64,000 nt of DNA. It comes from Salana multivorans. Its GTDB lineage: Bacteria > Actinomycetota > Actinomycetes > Actinomycetales > Beutenbergiaceae. The number at the start of each line of letters is the position of its first letter. The stretch's first letter is position 1. Made by a program: the position numbers and the translations under genes. The notes under the pieces were generated by a model. That model saw nothing but the letters and a program-made list of their open reading frames with translations, was not told where the DNA came from and did no database searches. This document shows positions 8,563 through 16,201 of the stretch, one piece after another. Where the stretch lies: assembly GCF_003751805.1 (NCBI RefSeq), contig NZ_RKHQ01000001.1, positions 1,426,001 to 1,490,000 on the forward strand, written 5' to 3'.

Positions 8563-9446
8563 GACTGGGATCCCTTCGCGGTGATCCGCGCGTTGGCCAG
8601 CGAGAAGACCATGATGATGAGGAAGAGGATGAACGAGATGGCGGACGCGTAGCCCATCTGGAGCCGGCCGAACCCGCGGTCGTAGATGTAGTAGACGAGC
8701 GTGAGCGTCGAGTTGCCGGGACCGCCCTTCGTCAGCACGTAGGCCTGGTCGAAGACCTGGAACGCGCCGATCAGCAGGAGCGTGAGGATGAGGAACGTCG
8801 TCCGCGAGATCGCGGGGCGGGTCACGTGCCAGAAGACGCGCGGGGCACCGGCCCCGTCGAGGCGGGCCGCCTCGACCAGCTCGTTCGGCACGCCCTGGAG
8901 CGCCGCGAGGTAGATGATCATGTTCGCGCCGAACCCGGCCCACACGCTCATGACGACGATCGCGATCATCGCCCACTGCGACTCGTACAGCCACGCCGGG
9001 CCGTCGATGCCGACCCAGCGCAGGACGTTGTTGATGAGGCCGTACTGCGGGTTGAGCAGCCAGAGCCAGATCGCCGCCGTCGCGACGGTCGAGGAGACGA
9101 CCGGGATGTAGAAGACGGTGCGGAACGCGCGGGCGACGCGGGCGTCGCGGTTGAGCAGCAGTGCCGTGCCGAGCGCGACGATCAGCCCGCCGGGGACGTA
9201 CAGCACCGTGTAGTACGCGGTGTTCCGCAGCGCGATCCAGAAGATCGGGTCGTTCAGGGCCTTGACGTAGTTCGCGATGCCGACGAAGTCCGAGTCGCCG
9301 ACGATCGAGTAGTCGAAGAAGCTGAGCACGAGGGCCATCCCGAGCGGGATGAGCATGAACAGCAGGAAGAGCGCGACGGGCAGGGCGATGAAGAGCCACG
9401 CGCTGCGTCGCTGTTGGGCCCGCATCGCGCGGGGGACGCTCGTCAC
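8559..9446 (-). CDS. CUT1 ABC permease, MalF-like (mannan locus)
   Basis: A 295-residue permease subunit with a short cytoplasmic N-terminus, helices from about residue 17 onward, and the EAA loop VEAARLDGAGAPRVFWHVTR. The GTG start overlaps the GH125 stop as GTGA. An in-frame ATG eight codons later (MRAQQRRS) is an alternative. The very tight coupling to GH125 supports a shared substrate. Confidence 0.9.
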   Translation of the reverse strand: MTSVPRAMRAQQRRSAWLFIALPVALFLLFMLIPLGMALVLSFFDYSIVGDSDFVGIANYVKALNDPIFWIALRNTAYYTVLYVPGGLIVALGTALLLNRDARVARAFRTVFYIPVVSSTVATAAIWLWLLNPQYGLINNVLRWVGIDGPAWLYESQWAMIAIVVMSVWAGFGANMIIYLAALQGVPNELVEAARLDGAGAPRVFWHVTRPAISRTTFLILTLLLIGAFQVFDQAYVLTKGGPGNSTLTLVYYIYDRGFGRLQMGYASAISFILFLIIMVFSLANARITAKGSQS

Positions 9447-10798
9447 CACGGCGTCTCCTCGGCGGTGGCGGGGGCCGTCCGCGTCGTCGGCCGCGTCGTC
9501 GACCGGTCGGTGAGGCCGGCGACGTGCAGGGCGAGCTCGCAGAACATCGCGCTGGCCCAGGAGAACCAGGGCCGGGTGAAGACGGTCGGGTCGTCGGGGT
9601 CGAACGACTCGTGCATCCGGCCGGTGCCGCCGTCGGTCGCGAGGAGGGTGCGCAGGAGGGCGTGGGACTCGTCGAGGTCGCCGGTGGTGAGCCCCTCGAG
9701 CGCGAGCCCGATCGGCCACACGTAGCCGTGCGGGGTGTGCGGGCTGCCGAGACCGCTCGCGTGGCGGCCCGAGAAGTAGCTCGGGTTCTCCGGGCTCAGG
9801 ACGACGTGGCGGGTGTCCTGGTAGAGCCGGTCGTCGAGGTCGCAGAAGCCGATCAGCGGAAGGCCGAGGAGGCCGGGCTGGTTGGCGTCGTCCATGACGA
9901 GGTGGTGGCCGAGGCCGTCGACCTCGTACGCGTAGATCTCCCGCCCCTCGGCGCTGCGCACGACCCCGTGGCGCCGGATCGCGTCGCGCAGCTCGCACCC
10001 GAGCGCGGCGGCGTCGGCGGCGAGGAGGGGGTCGCGCAGCGGGCCGGCGGCCAGCTCCGCGACCGCGTCCAGCGCCACGGCGGCGAGCGCGTTCCCGGGC
10101 ACGTTGTAGCCGTACCGGCAGGCGTCGTCGCTGGGTCGGAAGCCGGACCAGGTCAGGCCCGTCCGGCCGACCGGGCCGCCGCGGCCGTCGTGGGTGAGGG
10201 TGTCGCTCGGGGGGCCGTCGAGTCGCTGGAACGAGTAGGTGGAGCCCTCGTGGTCCTGCTCGACGCGCCACAGCGCGACGATCGTCCGGGCGACCTCGCC
10301 GAACCGGTCGAGGTGGTCGACGCGGCCCGTGCGCGACCACAGCGTGTGCGCCAGCACGAGCGGGAAGGCGAGCGAGTCGACCTCGTACTTGCGCTCCCAG
10401 ACGCGCGGGTTGCGCCGCGTCACGTCCTGGTGGCCGGCGCCGTCGGCGCTCGCGTTGAAGGCGTTGGCGTAGGGGTCGACCAGGATGTTGGCCTGCTGGC
10501 CGCGGGAGACGGCGGCCACCGTGTCGGCGAGCAGGTCGTCGGCACCGAGCAGGTGCAGGTACGGCGTGAGCTGCGTCGTGGAGTCCCGCAGCCACATGGC
10601 GGGGATGTCGCCGGTGATGACGAACGCCGTGCCGTCGTCGTAGGTGGTGATCGTGTGGTCGAGGGTGTCGTGCAGCGCGTGCGACGCGACGGCCGCCACG
10701 TCGTCGCCCAGCCGCGCACCGATCTCGGCGACGACGTCGCCCAGCACGGCGCGGTCGTACCGGGGCCGGCTGCTGTCGGGTGCCCGCTCGGACGTCAT
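9443..10798 (-). CDS. GH125 exo-alpha-1,6-mannosidase
   Basis: The 451-residue protein shows the GH125 hallmark GDIPAMWLRDSTTQLTPY near residue 60, plus FGPHGYVWPIGLAL-like C-terminal blocks (here TPHGYVWPIGLALEG). Members release mannose from the non-reducing end of alpha-1,6-linked manno-oligosaccharides. There is no signal peptide, so it acts on imported oligomers together with GH76. The start ATG is preceded by GGAG. It is the first gene of the operon, behind an unusually AT-rich promoter segment at about 10860-10930. Confidence 0.92.
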   Translation of the reverse strand: MTSERAPDSSRPRYDRAVLGDVVAEIGARLGDDVAAVASHALHDTLDHTITTYDDGTAFVITGDIPAMWLRDSTTQLTPYLHLLGADDLLADTVAAVSRGQQANILVDPYANAFNASADGAGHQDVTRRNPRVWERKYEVDSLAFPLVLAHTLWSRTGRVDHLDRFGEVARTIVALWRVEQDHEGSTYSFQRLDGPPSDTLTHDGRGGPVGRTGLTWSGFRPSDDACRYGYNVPGNALAAVALDAVAELAAGPLRDPLLAADAAALGCELRDAIRRHGVVRSAEGREIYAYEVDGLGHHLVMDDANQPGLLGLPLIGFCDLDDRLYQDTRHVVLSPENPSYFSGRHASGLGSPHTPHGYVWPIGLALEGLTTGDLDESHALLRTLLATDGGTGRMHESFDPDDPTVFTRPWFSWASAMFCELALHVAGLTDRSTTRPTTRTAPATAEETPW

Positions 10799-10873
10799 CG
10801 CTCGTCTCCACTCTGTGTGCCACGCCTGCGTGGTCGGTGTCGGCGCCGGGCGTCGTCGCCCGTTCCGAATGAG

Positions 10874-10902
10874 ACGATATCGATGGTTTCTGACTAGAGC
10901 AA
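10874..10902 (-). promoter_or_regulatory. Promoter of the mannan operon with an embedded palindrome
   Basis: On the minus strand TTGCTC (-35, 10897-10902) and TATCGT (-10, 10874-10879) are 17 bp apart, in one of the few AT-rich stretches of the window. The perfect 8-bp palindrome cgatatcg (10875-10882) overlaps the -10 box and is a candidate operator for the regulator at 4033. The GH125 start codon lies about 75 bp downstream. Confidence 0.6.
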
Positions 10903-11239
10903 TAGGTAGAAATAGACTTAATGAAAGTCGCGCCCGGGATGTGGGCCGGGGTGTGGTGACGGGGGCGTGGGCCGGGTGGCCGTCCGGCCCTCCGGTGGCC
11001 GGTGGCCGGTGGTCCGTCCTTGGCCGGTGGCCTGGGCCGCGGTCGCGCCGGGTGCGGGGTGCTGTCACGCCAGGGCCGGGGCGCGGTCCGGCAGGAGCGG
11101 GGGTGCGGGCGTCATCCGGCCCCGCCGTGGTCAGTGGCTCTGCGATGGCCACCGCCGGGTCGGGTCGTGGCTGCTGTCCGGCGCTGCGGTGGTCACGGCG
11201 TGCTCGGCGTGATCACGCCCCGCATCCCGGGGGAACGAC
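10903..11239. other. Non-coding stretch between mannan promoter and tRNA terminator
   Basis: No gene is supported here. The first 40 bases remain AT-rich. The rest is very GC-rich with short internal repeats (ggtggccggtggccggtgg) and no start with a plausible ribosome site followed by a protein-like frame. Confidence 0.5.
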
Positions 11240-11273
11240 AGAGGCGGGGTCCGGTCTCCCGGGCCCCGCCTCT
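11240..11273 (-). terminator. Terminator hairpin after tRNA-Leu
   Basis: Arms agaggcgggg (11240-11249) and ccccgcctct (11264-11273) pair over 10 bp with a 14-nt loop. It begins 9 nt beyond the tRNA 3' end in the direction of transcription. No long T-run follows, as is usual in actinobacteria. Confidence 0.8.
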
Positions 11274-11281
11274 GCTCGCTG

Positions 11282-11365
11282 TGCGCAAGGGGGGAGTTGA
11301 ACCCCCACGCCCTTTCGGGCACACGGACCTGAACCGTGCGCGTCTGCCTATTCCGCCACTTGCGC
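11282..11365 (-). tRNA. tRNA-Leu(CAG)
   Basis: The minus strand folds as a class II tRNA. Acceptor arms GCGCAAG and CTTGCGC pair fully and the discriminator is A. The anticodon loop is TTCAGGT between CACGG and CCGTG. A variable stem-loop (gcccgaaagggc) follows, and the T arm is GGGGGTTCAACTCCCCC. The anticodon is CAG. CCA is not encoded. A TACGCT -10-like box at 11414-11419 lies about 49 nt upstream. Confidence 0.95.
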
Positions 11366-11437
11366 GAGTGCCGTGACGATCACGAGAAGCGCATGAGCGG
11401 CACAGCGCGAAGAAGCGTATCACGCGGGGTGCCGCCG

Positions 11438-11521
11438 CCGGACATCGCCGTCGGCGCGCTCGACGTCACCGCCGGCCGCTGCCGGACATCGCGGTCGGAC
11501 GTCGCCGGACATGACGGTCGG
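11438..11521. repeat. Three interspersed 17-bp repeats
   Basis: The sequence ccggacatcgccgtcgg recurs with one to three changes at 11438-11454, 11482-11498 and 11505-11521, between the tRNA promoter and the small gene at 11562. Function unknown; they may be operator-like sites or relics of slippage. Confidence 0.5.
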
Positions 11522-11561
11522 ACGCCGCCGACCCGTGGCGGTCGAGCGGTGCAGGACGGGC

Positions 11562-11813
11562 TCAGGCCTCGTCGGTCAGCTCGTTGCGGTCGCGGCGCAG
11601 CCGCTCGCGCAGGTGCGTGATCTCGCCCAGGGTCCGCTCGGCGCCCTCGCGGTCGCCGGCGTCGCGCTGGGCGGTCAGCGTCGCCTCGAGCTCCTCGACC
11701 CGCGCGCGGACGTTCTCCTCGTCCGCGCGGTCCCGGCCCTCGTGCTCGCCGCTGCGCTCGGCCTGCTCGTGGCGCTCCTGGCGCGCGTGCTCGCGCCCGT
11801 GGTGCTTCTCCAT
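11562..11813 (-). CDS. Small highly charged helical protein
   Basis: A predicted 83-residue soluble protein, rich in Glu, Arg and His. The N-terminal half is MEKHHGREHARQERHEQAER, and the C-terminal half looks helical or coiled-coil (VRARVEELEATLTAQRDAGD). GAGAGGA sits 8 nt before the ATG, which supports translation. No family recognised. It is monocistronic on the minus strand, upstream of tRNA-Leu. Residue composition is coherent, unlike the shadow frames, but expression is unproven. Confidence 0.6.
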   Translation of the reverse strand: MEKHHGREHARQERHEQAERSGEHEGRDRADEENVRARVEELEATLTAQRDAGDREGAERTLGEITHLRERLRRDRNELTDEA

Positions 11814-11990
11814 CGAGGGATCCTCTCATCCGGCCGGTCGCGGGACAACGGTCGGCGGGGGCGCCCGACCCGTCCGGATCGTCGGCCCGCATCCGGTCGG
11901 CCGGTGGACGTCGACGGTGCGGTGTCCACCGTCGGCCCGGCTGTCCGGGCGGATGCGGCCCGGTCGTGGACACGGCGCCCGCCCCGGCCC

Positions 11991-12020
11991 GGCGTCCAGC
12001 GGCGTCCAGCGGCGTCCAGC
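11991..12020. repeat. 10-bp tandem repeat, three copies
   Basis: ggcgtccagc is repeated three times perfectly, then decays into ggcgcccggg and a second pair of cgcccgggtccc. This lies in the 268-bp non-coding gap between the small gene and the end of the transaldolase gene. I see no gene in the gap. Confidence 0.75.
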
Positions 12021-12081
12021 GGCGCCCGGGTCCCGCCGCGCCCGGGTCCCACGCGCGCCGGGCAGGCCGCCCGACCCCGGG

Positions 12082-13218
12082 CTACGGCGCGGGGACGACG
12101 ACGTCGCGCACGAGCTGCTCCAGCTCCGCGTTCGCCGCGAGGAACTGCCGCAGCGTCTGCCGCGTCGCGCCGAACGACGCGAACTCCTCCGGCGCCATCC
12201 CGTCGGGCTCGTACGCGCGCACGAAGTCGGGCAGGTGACGGCTCAGCTCCGCCAGGATCTCCGGTGCGACCGGCACGTCGATCCGCTCGTCCAGCTCGAG
12301 GTCGGCCGCGTTGATCCGCGCCTGCCACTCGAACGGCGGGGAGAGCACGAGGTCGCCGCCGACGAGCTCGGTCAGCTGGAGCCGGTTGCGGAACGCCGCG
12401 GACAGCACGCGCGTGCGGTAGCCCCGCTCGGTGAAGATCCGGTACGCGTTCTTGAGCGCGGCGACGCCGGCCCAGTCGAGCGCGCCGGGCGTCAGGAGCA
12501 GGCCGCGGCGCTCGGCCTGCACCTTGAGCCAGTCGTCGAGCCGGCCGCCCATGATCGTCGCGACCGATCCGAGCTCGACGTCCGGCAGCCCGTCGGCGGC
12601 TCGGCGCTCCAGCCCCCGCTCGACCGCCTCGGCGACGGCGACGGCCTGCGGGACGGTGAAGGAGACGGTCGCGTTCGTCGCGATGCCGCGGTACGTCGCC
12701 TCCTCGATCGCGGCGATCCCCTCCGCCGTCGCGGGGATCTTGACGATGACGTTCGGCGCGAGCCCGGCGAAGCGCTCCGCCTGGGCCACGAGCGCGTCGG
12801 TGTGGAAGGCGAGCTGCGGGTTCGTCTGGATCGAGAGCCGGCCGTTGCGTCCGCCCGTCGCCTCGAACGCCGGCAGGAGCTGGGCCGCCGCCCCGGTCGA
12901 GAGCTCCTCGACGACCTGCCAGCCGATCTCCCCCTCGGTCGCCGTCGGGTGCTCGCGGTGGATCTGCGCGATGCGCGCCTCCCAGCGCTCGCGGTCCGCG
13001 CGGACGGCCGCGAGCGCGATGACCGGGTTGCAGGTTGCGCCGACCGCGCCGAAGCCGATCGACGCGGCGAGCTGGACCGGGTCGGCCGAGTCGTTCCACA
13101 GCGCCGTCCGGGGAAAGCGCCGCGTCATCCGCAGGAGCGCGCACGGCGCCTCCCGGCCCGCCGTCGTCGGCGAGGCCGCCGCCTCGGGCGCCGCGGACTG
13201 GATGAGGGTGTCGGACAT
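12082..13218 (-). CDS. Transaldolase-family protein of the inositol regulon
   Basis: This 378-residue TIM-barrel protein has the class I transaldolase signature NVIVKIPATAEG, with the Schiff-base lysine at about K160, and LWNDSADP near residue 41. The ATG follows AAGGAGG. Canonical transaldolase moves a dihydroxyacetone unit between sugar phosphates. Here the gene is next to iolR and carries an IolR-like palindrome in its promoter (13285-13294), so it is probably co-induced with inositol catabolism. Whether it feeds pentose-phosphate intermediates or takes part in cleaving an inositol-derived phosphate cannot be told from sequence. Confidence 0.85.
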   Translation of the reverse strand: MSDTLIQSAAPEAAASPTTAGREAPCALLRMTRRFPRTALWNDSADPVQLAASIGFGAVGATCNPVIALAAVRADRERWEARIAQIHREHPTATEGEIGWQVVEELSTGAAAQLLPAFEATGGRNGRLSIQTNPQLAFHTDALVAQAERFAGLAPNVIVKIPATAEGIAAIEEATYRGIATNATVSFTVPQAVAVAEAVERGLERRAADGLPDVELGSVATIMGGRLDDWLKVQAERRGLLLTPGALDWAGVAALKNAYRIFTERGYRTRVLSAAFRNRLQLTELVGGDLVLSPPFEWQARINAADLELDERIDVPVAPEILAELSRHLPDFVRAYEPDGMAPEEFASFGATRQTLRQFLAANAELEQLVRDVVVPAP

Positions 13219-13284
13219 CTCGGTCCTCCTTGGTCGGGCGCCACGTCGTCGGGACGCGCTGCACGGAGACTCACGTCAACCTGT

Positions 13285-13299
13285 TGTCCGGACATACTA
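13285..13299 (-). promoter_or_regulatory. IolR-like operator and -10 box of the transaldolase gene
   Basis: TGTCCGGACA (13285-13294) is a perfect 10-bp palindrome, one base overlapping a minus-strand TAGTAT -10 box (13294-13299). A protein bound here would block the start site. The site matches 9 of 10 positions of KGWCHTRACA, the Corynebacterium IolR motif as I recall it. A further perfect palindrome, gtcggatccgac, lies at 13304-13315. Confidence 0.65.
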
Positions 13300-13379
13300 G
13301 CAAGTCGGATCCGACACCGGGTCGCCCCGCCCCGCTCGTGGGTCGGCCCGCCCCTCGCGGAGCGCGCCGGCCCCGCCTC

Positions 13380-14117
13380 TCAGGACGCGAACAGCGTCGT
13401 GTCGAACAGGTAGCGCGAGGCGCGGTAGAGGTGGTCGCCGTGCTCGATGACGTTCCCCGCGTCGTCGTACGCCGTCCGGGCCATCGTGAGCAGCGCCGCG
13501 CGCGCGGGCTCGCCCAGCGCCCTGGCCTCGGCCGCGTGGGCGGTCCGCGCGCCGATCCGCTGGCGCGCCACCTTCGGCACGATGCCGCGGGCGCGCAGCG
13601 CCTCGTAGAGGCCGCCGTCGCGCAGCGCCTCGGCGCTCGGCGCGATCGACTCGGGCATCACGTTCGTCATGAGCGCGAGCGGCTCCCCGTCGGCCAGCCG
13701 GAGCCGACGGACGCGGACGACCGGCGAGCCCGGCTCGACCTCGAGCAGCTCGGCGGTCTCGGTGTCCGCCGGCAGCACGTCGTACCCGAGCAGCTCCGTG
13801 CTCGGTCGGCGCCCGGCCTGCTCCAGGTCCGACTGGAGCGACGTCAGCTCGACGGAGCGCCGGATCCGCTCGGGCGCCACCTGCGTCCCCACCCCGCGTC
13901 GCCGCACCAGCCGCCCGCGGTCGACCAGCTCCTGCAGGGCCTGGCGCGCGGTCGGCCGGGAGATGCCGAGCCGTGCGGCGAGCGCGATCTCGTTCTCGAG
14001 GAAGGCGCCGGGCTGCAGCAGGCCGGACTGGATGTGGGCCTCGATCTGCATCGCCACCTGGTGGTACAGCGGTACCGGGCTCGACCGGTCCAGGTCGATG
14101 CGAAGCGGCTCCGTCAC
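13380..14117 (-). CDS. iolR: GntR/HutC-family regulator IolR
   Basis: A 245-residue regulator with a GntR winged helix (about residues 1-75; LAARLGISRPTARQALQELV) and a UTRA ligand domain (about 95-240), the HutC subfamily. The GTG start follows GGAGGGGG. It is transcribed away from iolC, and its gene is followed by transaldolase. By analogy with actinobacterial IolR it should repress the inositol operon until a pathway intermediate releases it. The palindromes at 14188, 13285 and 29152 are its likely sites; that link is inference. Confidence 0.88.
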   Translation of the reverse strand: MTEPLRIDLDRSSPVPLYHQVAMQIEAHIQSGLLQPGAFLENEIALAARLGISRPTARQALQELVDRGRLVRRRGVGTQVAPERIRRSVELTSLQSDLEQAGRRPSTELLGYDVLPADTETAELLEVEPGSPVVRVRRLRLADGEPLALMTNVMPESIAPSAEALRDGGLYEALRARGIVPKVARQRIGARTAHAAEARALGEPARAALLTMARTAYDDAGNVIEHGDHLYRASRYLFDTTLFAS

Positions 14118-14186
14118 GTGTCCCCCTCCGGGTCGTCGTCTGGGAGGAGGATATCCCCAGGATGTCTGGTTGCACAGGTTGAACGC

Positions 14187-14198
14187 ATGTCATGACAT
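14187..14198. promoter_or_regulatory. IolR-like operator between iolR and iolC
   Basis: ATGTCATGACAT is a perfect 12-bp palindrome, and its core TGTCATGACA fits KGWCHTRACA at every position. On the plus strand TTGCAC (14170-14175) and TGACAT (14193-14198) are 17 bp apart and could be the iolC promoter, with the operator covering the -10. The divergent iolR promoter may be covered too. Confidence 0.7.
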
Positions 14199-14267
14199 AT
14201 GCTTGACTGAGGTCGACGTGAGAGGCACGTCACATCCCGGTCGGGTCCGCGCGACGAAGGAGCACTG

Positions 14268-15227
14268 ATGCGCCACCCAGTCGACGTCCTGACCATCGGT
14301 CGCTCCGGGGTCGACCTCTACCCGCTCCAGCACCGCGTAGAGCTGCGCGAGGTCGAGACGTTCAGCCGGTCCCTCGGCGGCAGCCCGACCAACGTCGCCG
14401 TGGCCGCCGCCCGCCTCGGCCTCTCCTCCCTCGTCGTCACCGCCGTCGGCGACGACCCGTTCGGCGAGTTCGTCGTCGACGCCCTGCGCGGGTACGGGGT
14501 CGACGACTCGGGCGTCGTCGTCCTTCCCGGCATCCAGACGACGCTGACCTTCTGCGCCGTCTTCCCGCCCGACGACTTCCCGCTCCACTTCGTCCGCGCC
14601 GAGCCGTCGCCGGAGCTGCGCCTGCGCCCGGAGGACATCGACCTCGACGCCGTGCGGACGGCGCGGCTGCTGTGGATCACCGGGACGGGGCTGTCCGTCG
14701 AGCCGAGCCGCGGCGCCCATCTCGCCTGCCTCGACGCCAGGGCCGGCGGGCTCACCGTGCTCGACCTCGACCACCGGCCGAGCTTCTGGCCGGACCGCGC
14801 GTCGGCGACCGACCAGTTCCGCCGCGTCCTGCCGCGGGTCGACGTCGCCGTCGGCAACGAGGACGAGTGCGCCGTGGCCACCGGCGAGGACGACCCGGAC
14901 GCCGCTGCGCTGGCCCTGCTCGACCTCGGGGTCTCGCTCGCGATCGTCAAGCGCGGCCCGCGCGGCCTCCTGGCGCGCACGGCGCGGGAGCGGATCGAGC
15001 TGCCCGCCTACCCGTGCGACGTCGTCAACGGCCTCGGGGCCGGCGACGCGTTCGGCGGTGCGCTGTGCCGTGGCCTGCTGGACGACTGGCCGCTGGAGCG
15101 CACCCTGCGTCACGCCGGAGCGGCCGGCTCGATCGTCGCCTCCCGCCTCGCCTGCGCCCCGGCCATGCCGACGCCGGCCGAGGTGGACCTCGTCGTGGAG
15201 GCCGGGCGCGTCCCGGCCGGGCTGTGA
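14268..15227 (+). CDS. iolC: 5-dehydro-2-deoxygluconokinase IolC
   Basis: A 319-residue PfkB/ribokinase-fold kinase. GGSPTNVAVAAARLG near residue 37 is the substrate-side motif, and NGLGAGDAFGG (254-264, catalytic D260) the anion-hole motif. It phosphorylates 2-deoxy-5-keto-D-gluconate in myo-inositol breakdown. GAAGGAG precedes the ATG. It is the first gene of the plus-strand iol operon (iolC, aldolase-like, iolD, mmsA, iolG, iolE). Confidence 0.93.
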   Translation: MRHPVDVLTIGRSGVDLYPLQHRVELREVETFSRSLGGSPTNVAVAAARLGLSSLVVTAVGDDPFGEFVVDALRGYGVDDSGVVVLPGIQTTLTFCAVFPPDDFPLHFVRAEPSPELRLRPEDIDLDAVRTARLLWITGTGLSVEPSRGAHLACLDARAGGLTVLDLDHRPSFWPDRASATDQFRRVLPRVDVAVGNEDECAVATGEDDPDAAALALLDLGVSLAIVKRGPRGLLARTARERIELPAYPCDVVNGLGAGDAFGGALCRGLLDDWPLERTLRHAGAAGSIVASRLACAPAMPTPAEVDLVVEAGRVPAGL

Positions 15228-15234
15228 GGACCCC

Positions 15235-16122
15235 GTGACCCCCTCGACCTCGGCCCGGCTCCGGCTGACCGACCCGTCGGCGCTGCGCCGCCGGCTCCAG
15301 CAGCGCGACCCGTTCGTCGGGCTGCGCGGTGAGGAGCAGCTCCTGCTCGTCGCCCTCGACCACCCGGCGCGCGGCAGCCTCGACGCCGGCGGGCGGCCGA
15401 TGGCCATGGCCGACCGGGCCGACCTGCTCGACCGCGCCGCCGAGGCGCTGAGCCGGCCCGGCGTCCACGGCGTCGTCGGAACGGCCGACACCCTGGAGGA
15501 GCTGGCCCTGCGCGGGCTCCTGGACGGCCGGCTCGTCATCGGGTCGATGAACCGCGGCGGCCTGCACGGCTCGACCTTCGAGGTCGACGACCGGTTCACG
15601 GCGTACAGCCCGGCCGGGGTCGTCGAGGCCGGCCTGGACGGCGGCAAGATGCTCCTGCGGATGGACCTCGCCGACCCCGCGACCGCGCGGACCGTCGAGG
15701 CCTGCGCCGGCGCCGTCGAGCAGCTCGCGCGCGCCGGTCGGACCGCGCTCGTCGAGCCCTTCATCGTCGCTCGCGACGACACGGGCCGGCTGCGCACCGC
15801 GCTCGACGTCGCGAGCGTCGTCCGGTCCGTCACGATCGCCTCCGGCCTCGGCTCGACGTCGGCGCACACCTGGCTCAAGCTGCCGGCGCTCCCGGACATG
15901 GAGCCGGTCATGGCCGCCACGACGCTGCCCGCCCTGCTCCTCGGCGGCGAGATCGGCGCCGACCTGGACGGCGCGCTCGCGGTGTGGGGTCGGGCGCTGC
16001 GCGTCCCGGGCGTCCAGGGCCTCGTCGTCGGCCGCGCGCTCCTGTACCCACCGGGCGACGACGTCGCGGGCGCCGTCGACGCCGCCCGGTCCCTGCTGGT
16101 CGGACCCGGGACGACGTCGTGA
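15235..16122 (+). CDS. Cgl0159-type (beta/alpha)8 protein, putative DKGP aldolase
   Basis: A 295-residue TIM-barrel protein of a type found in actinobacterial inositol clusters (Cgl0159-like). Conserved blocks include LLVALDHPARG, GVVGTADTLEEL and a VGRALLYP C-terminal phosphate-site-like motif. The order iolC then this gene suggests it cleaves 2-deoxy-5-keto-gluconate 6-phosphate into DHAP and malonate semialdehyde, in place of IolJ. That role is inferred from position and fold. The GTG start, 7 bp after the iolC stop, follows AGGA. Confidence 0.85.
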   Translation: MTPSTSARLRLTDPSALRRRLQQRDPFVGLRGEEQLLLVALDHPARGSLDAGGRPMAMADRADLLDRAAEALSRPGVHGVVGTADTLEELALRGLLDGRLVIGSMNRGGLHGSTFEVDDRFTAYSPAGVVEAGLDGGKMLLRMDLADPATARTVEACAGAVEQLARAGRTALVEPFIVARDDTGRLRTALDVASVVRSVTIASGLGSTSAHTWLKLPALPDMEPVMAATTLPALLLGGEIGADLDGALAVWGRALRVPGVQGLVVGRALLYPPGDDVAGAVDAARSLLVGPGTTS

Positions 16123-16201
16123 CCGCCGCGACCCGGGTGACCCACGCGACCGCCGCCGCGGACCCGGCGACCCGACCCTCGCGACAGCCGAAGGAGACGC
16201 G

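Noticed and set aside
4033-11365. Integrative element inserted at the 3' end of tRNA-Leu
   Set aside because: I found no second copy of the tRNA 3' end that could be an attachment site, and no integrase, relaxase or phage gene between it and the FHA operon.
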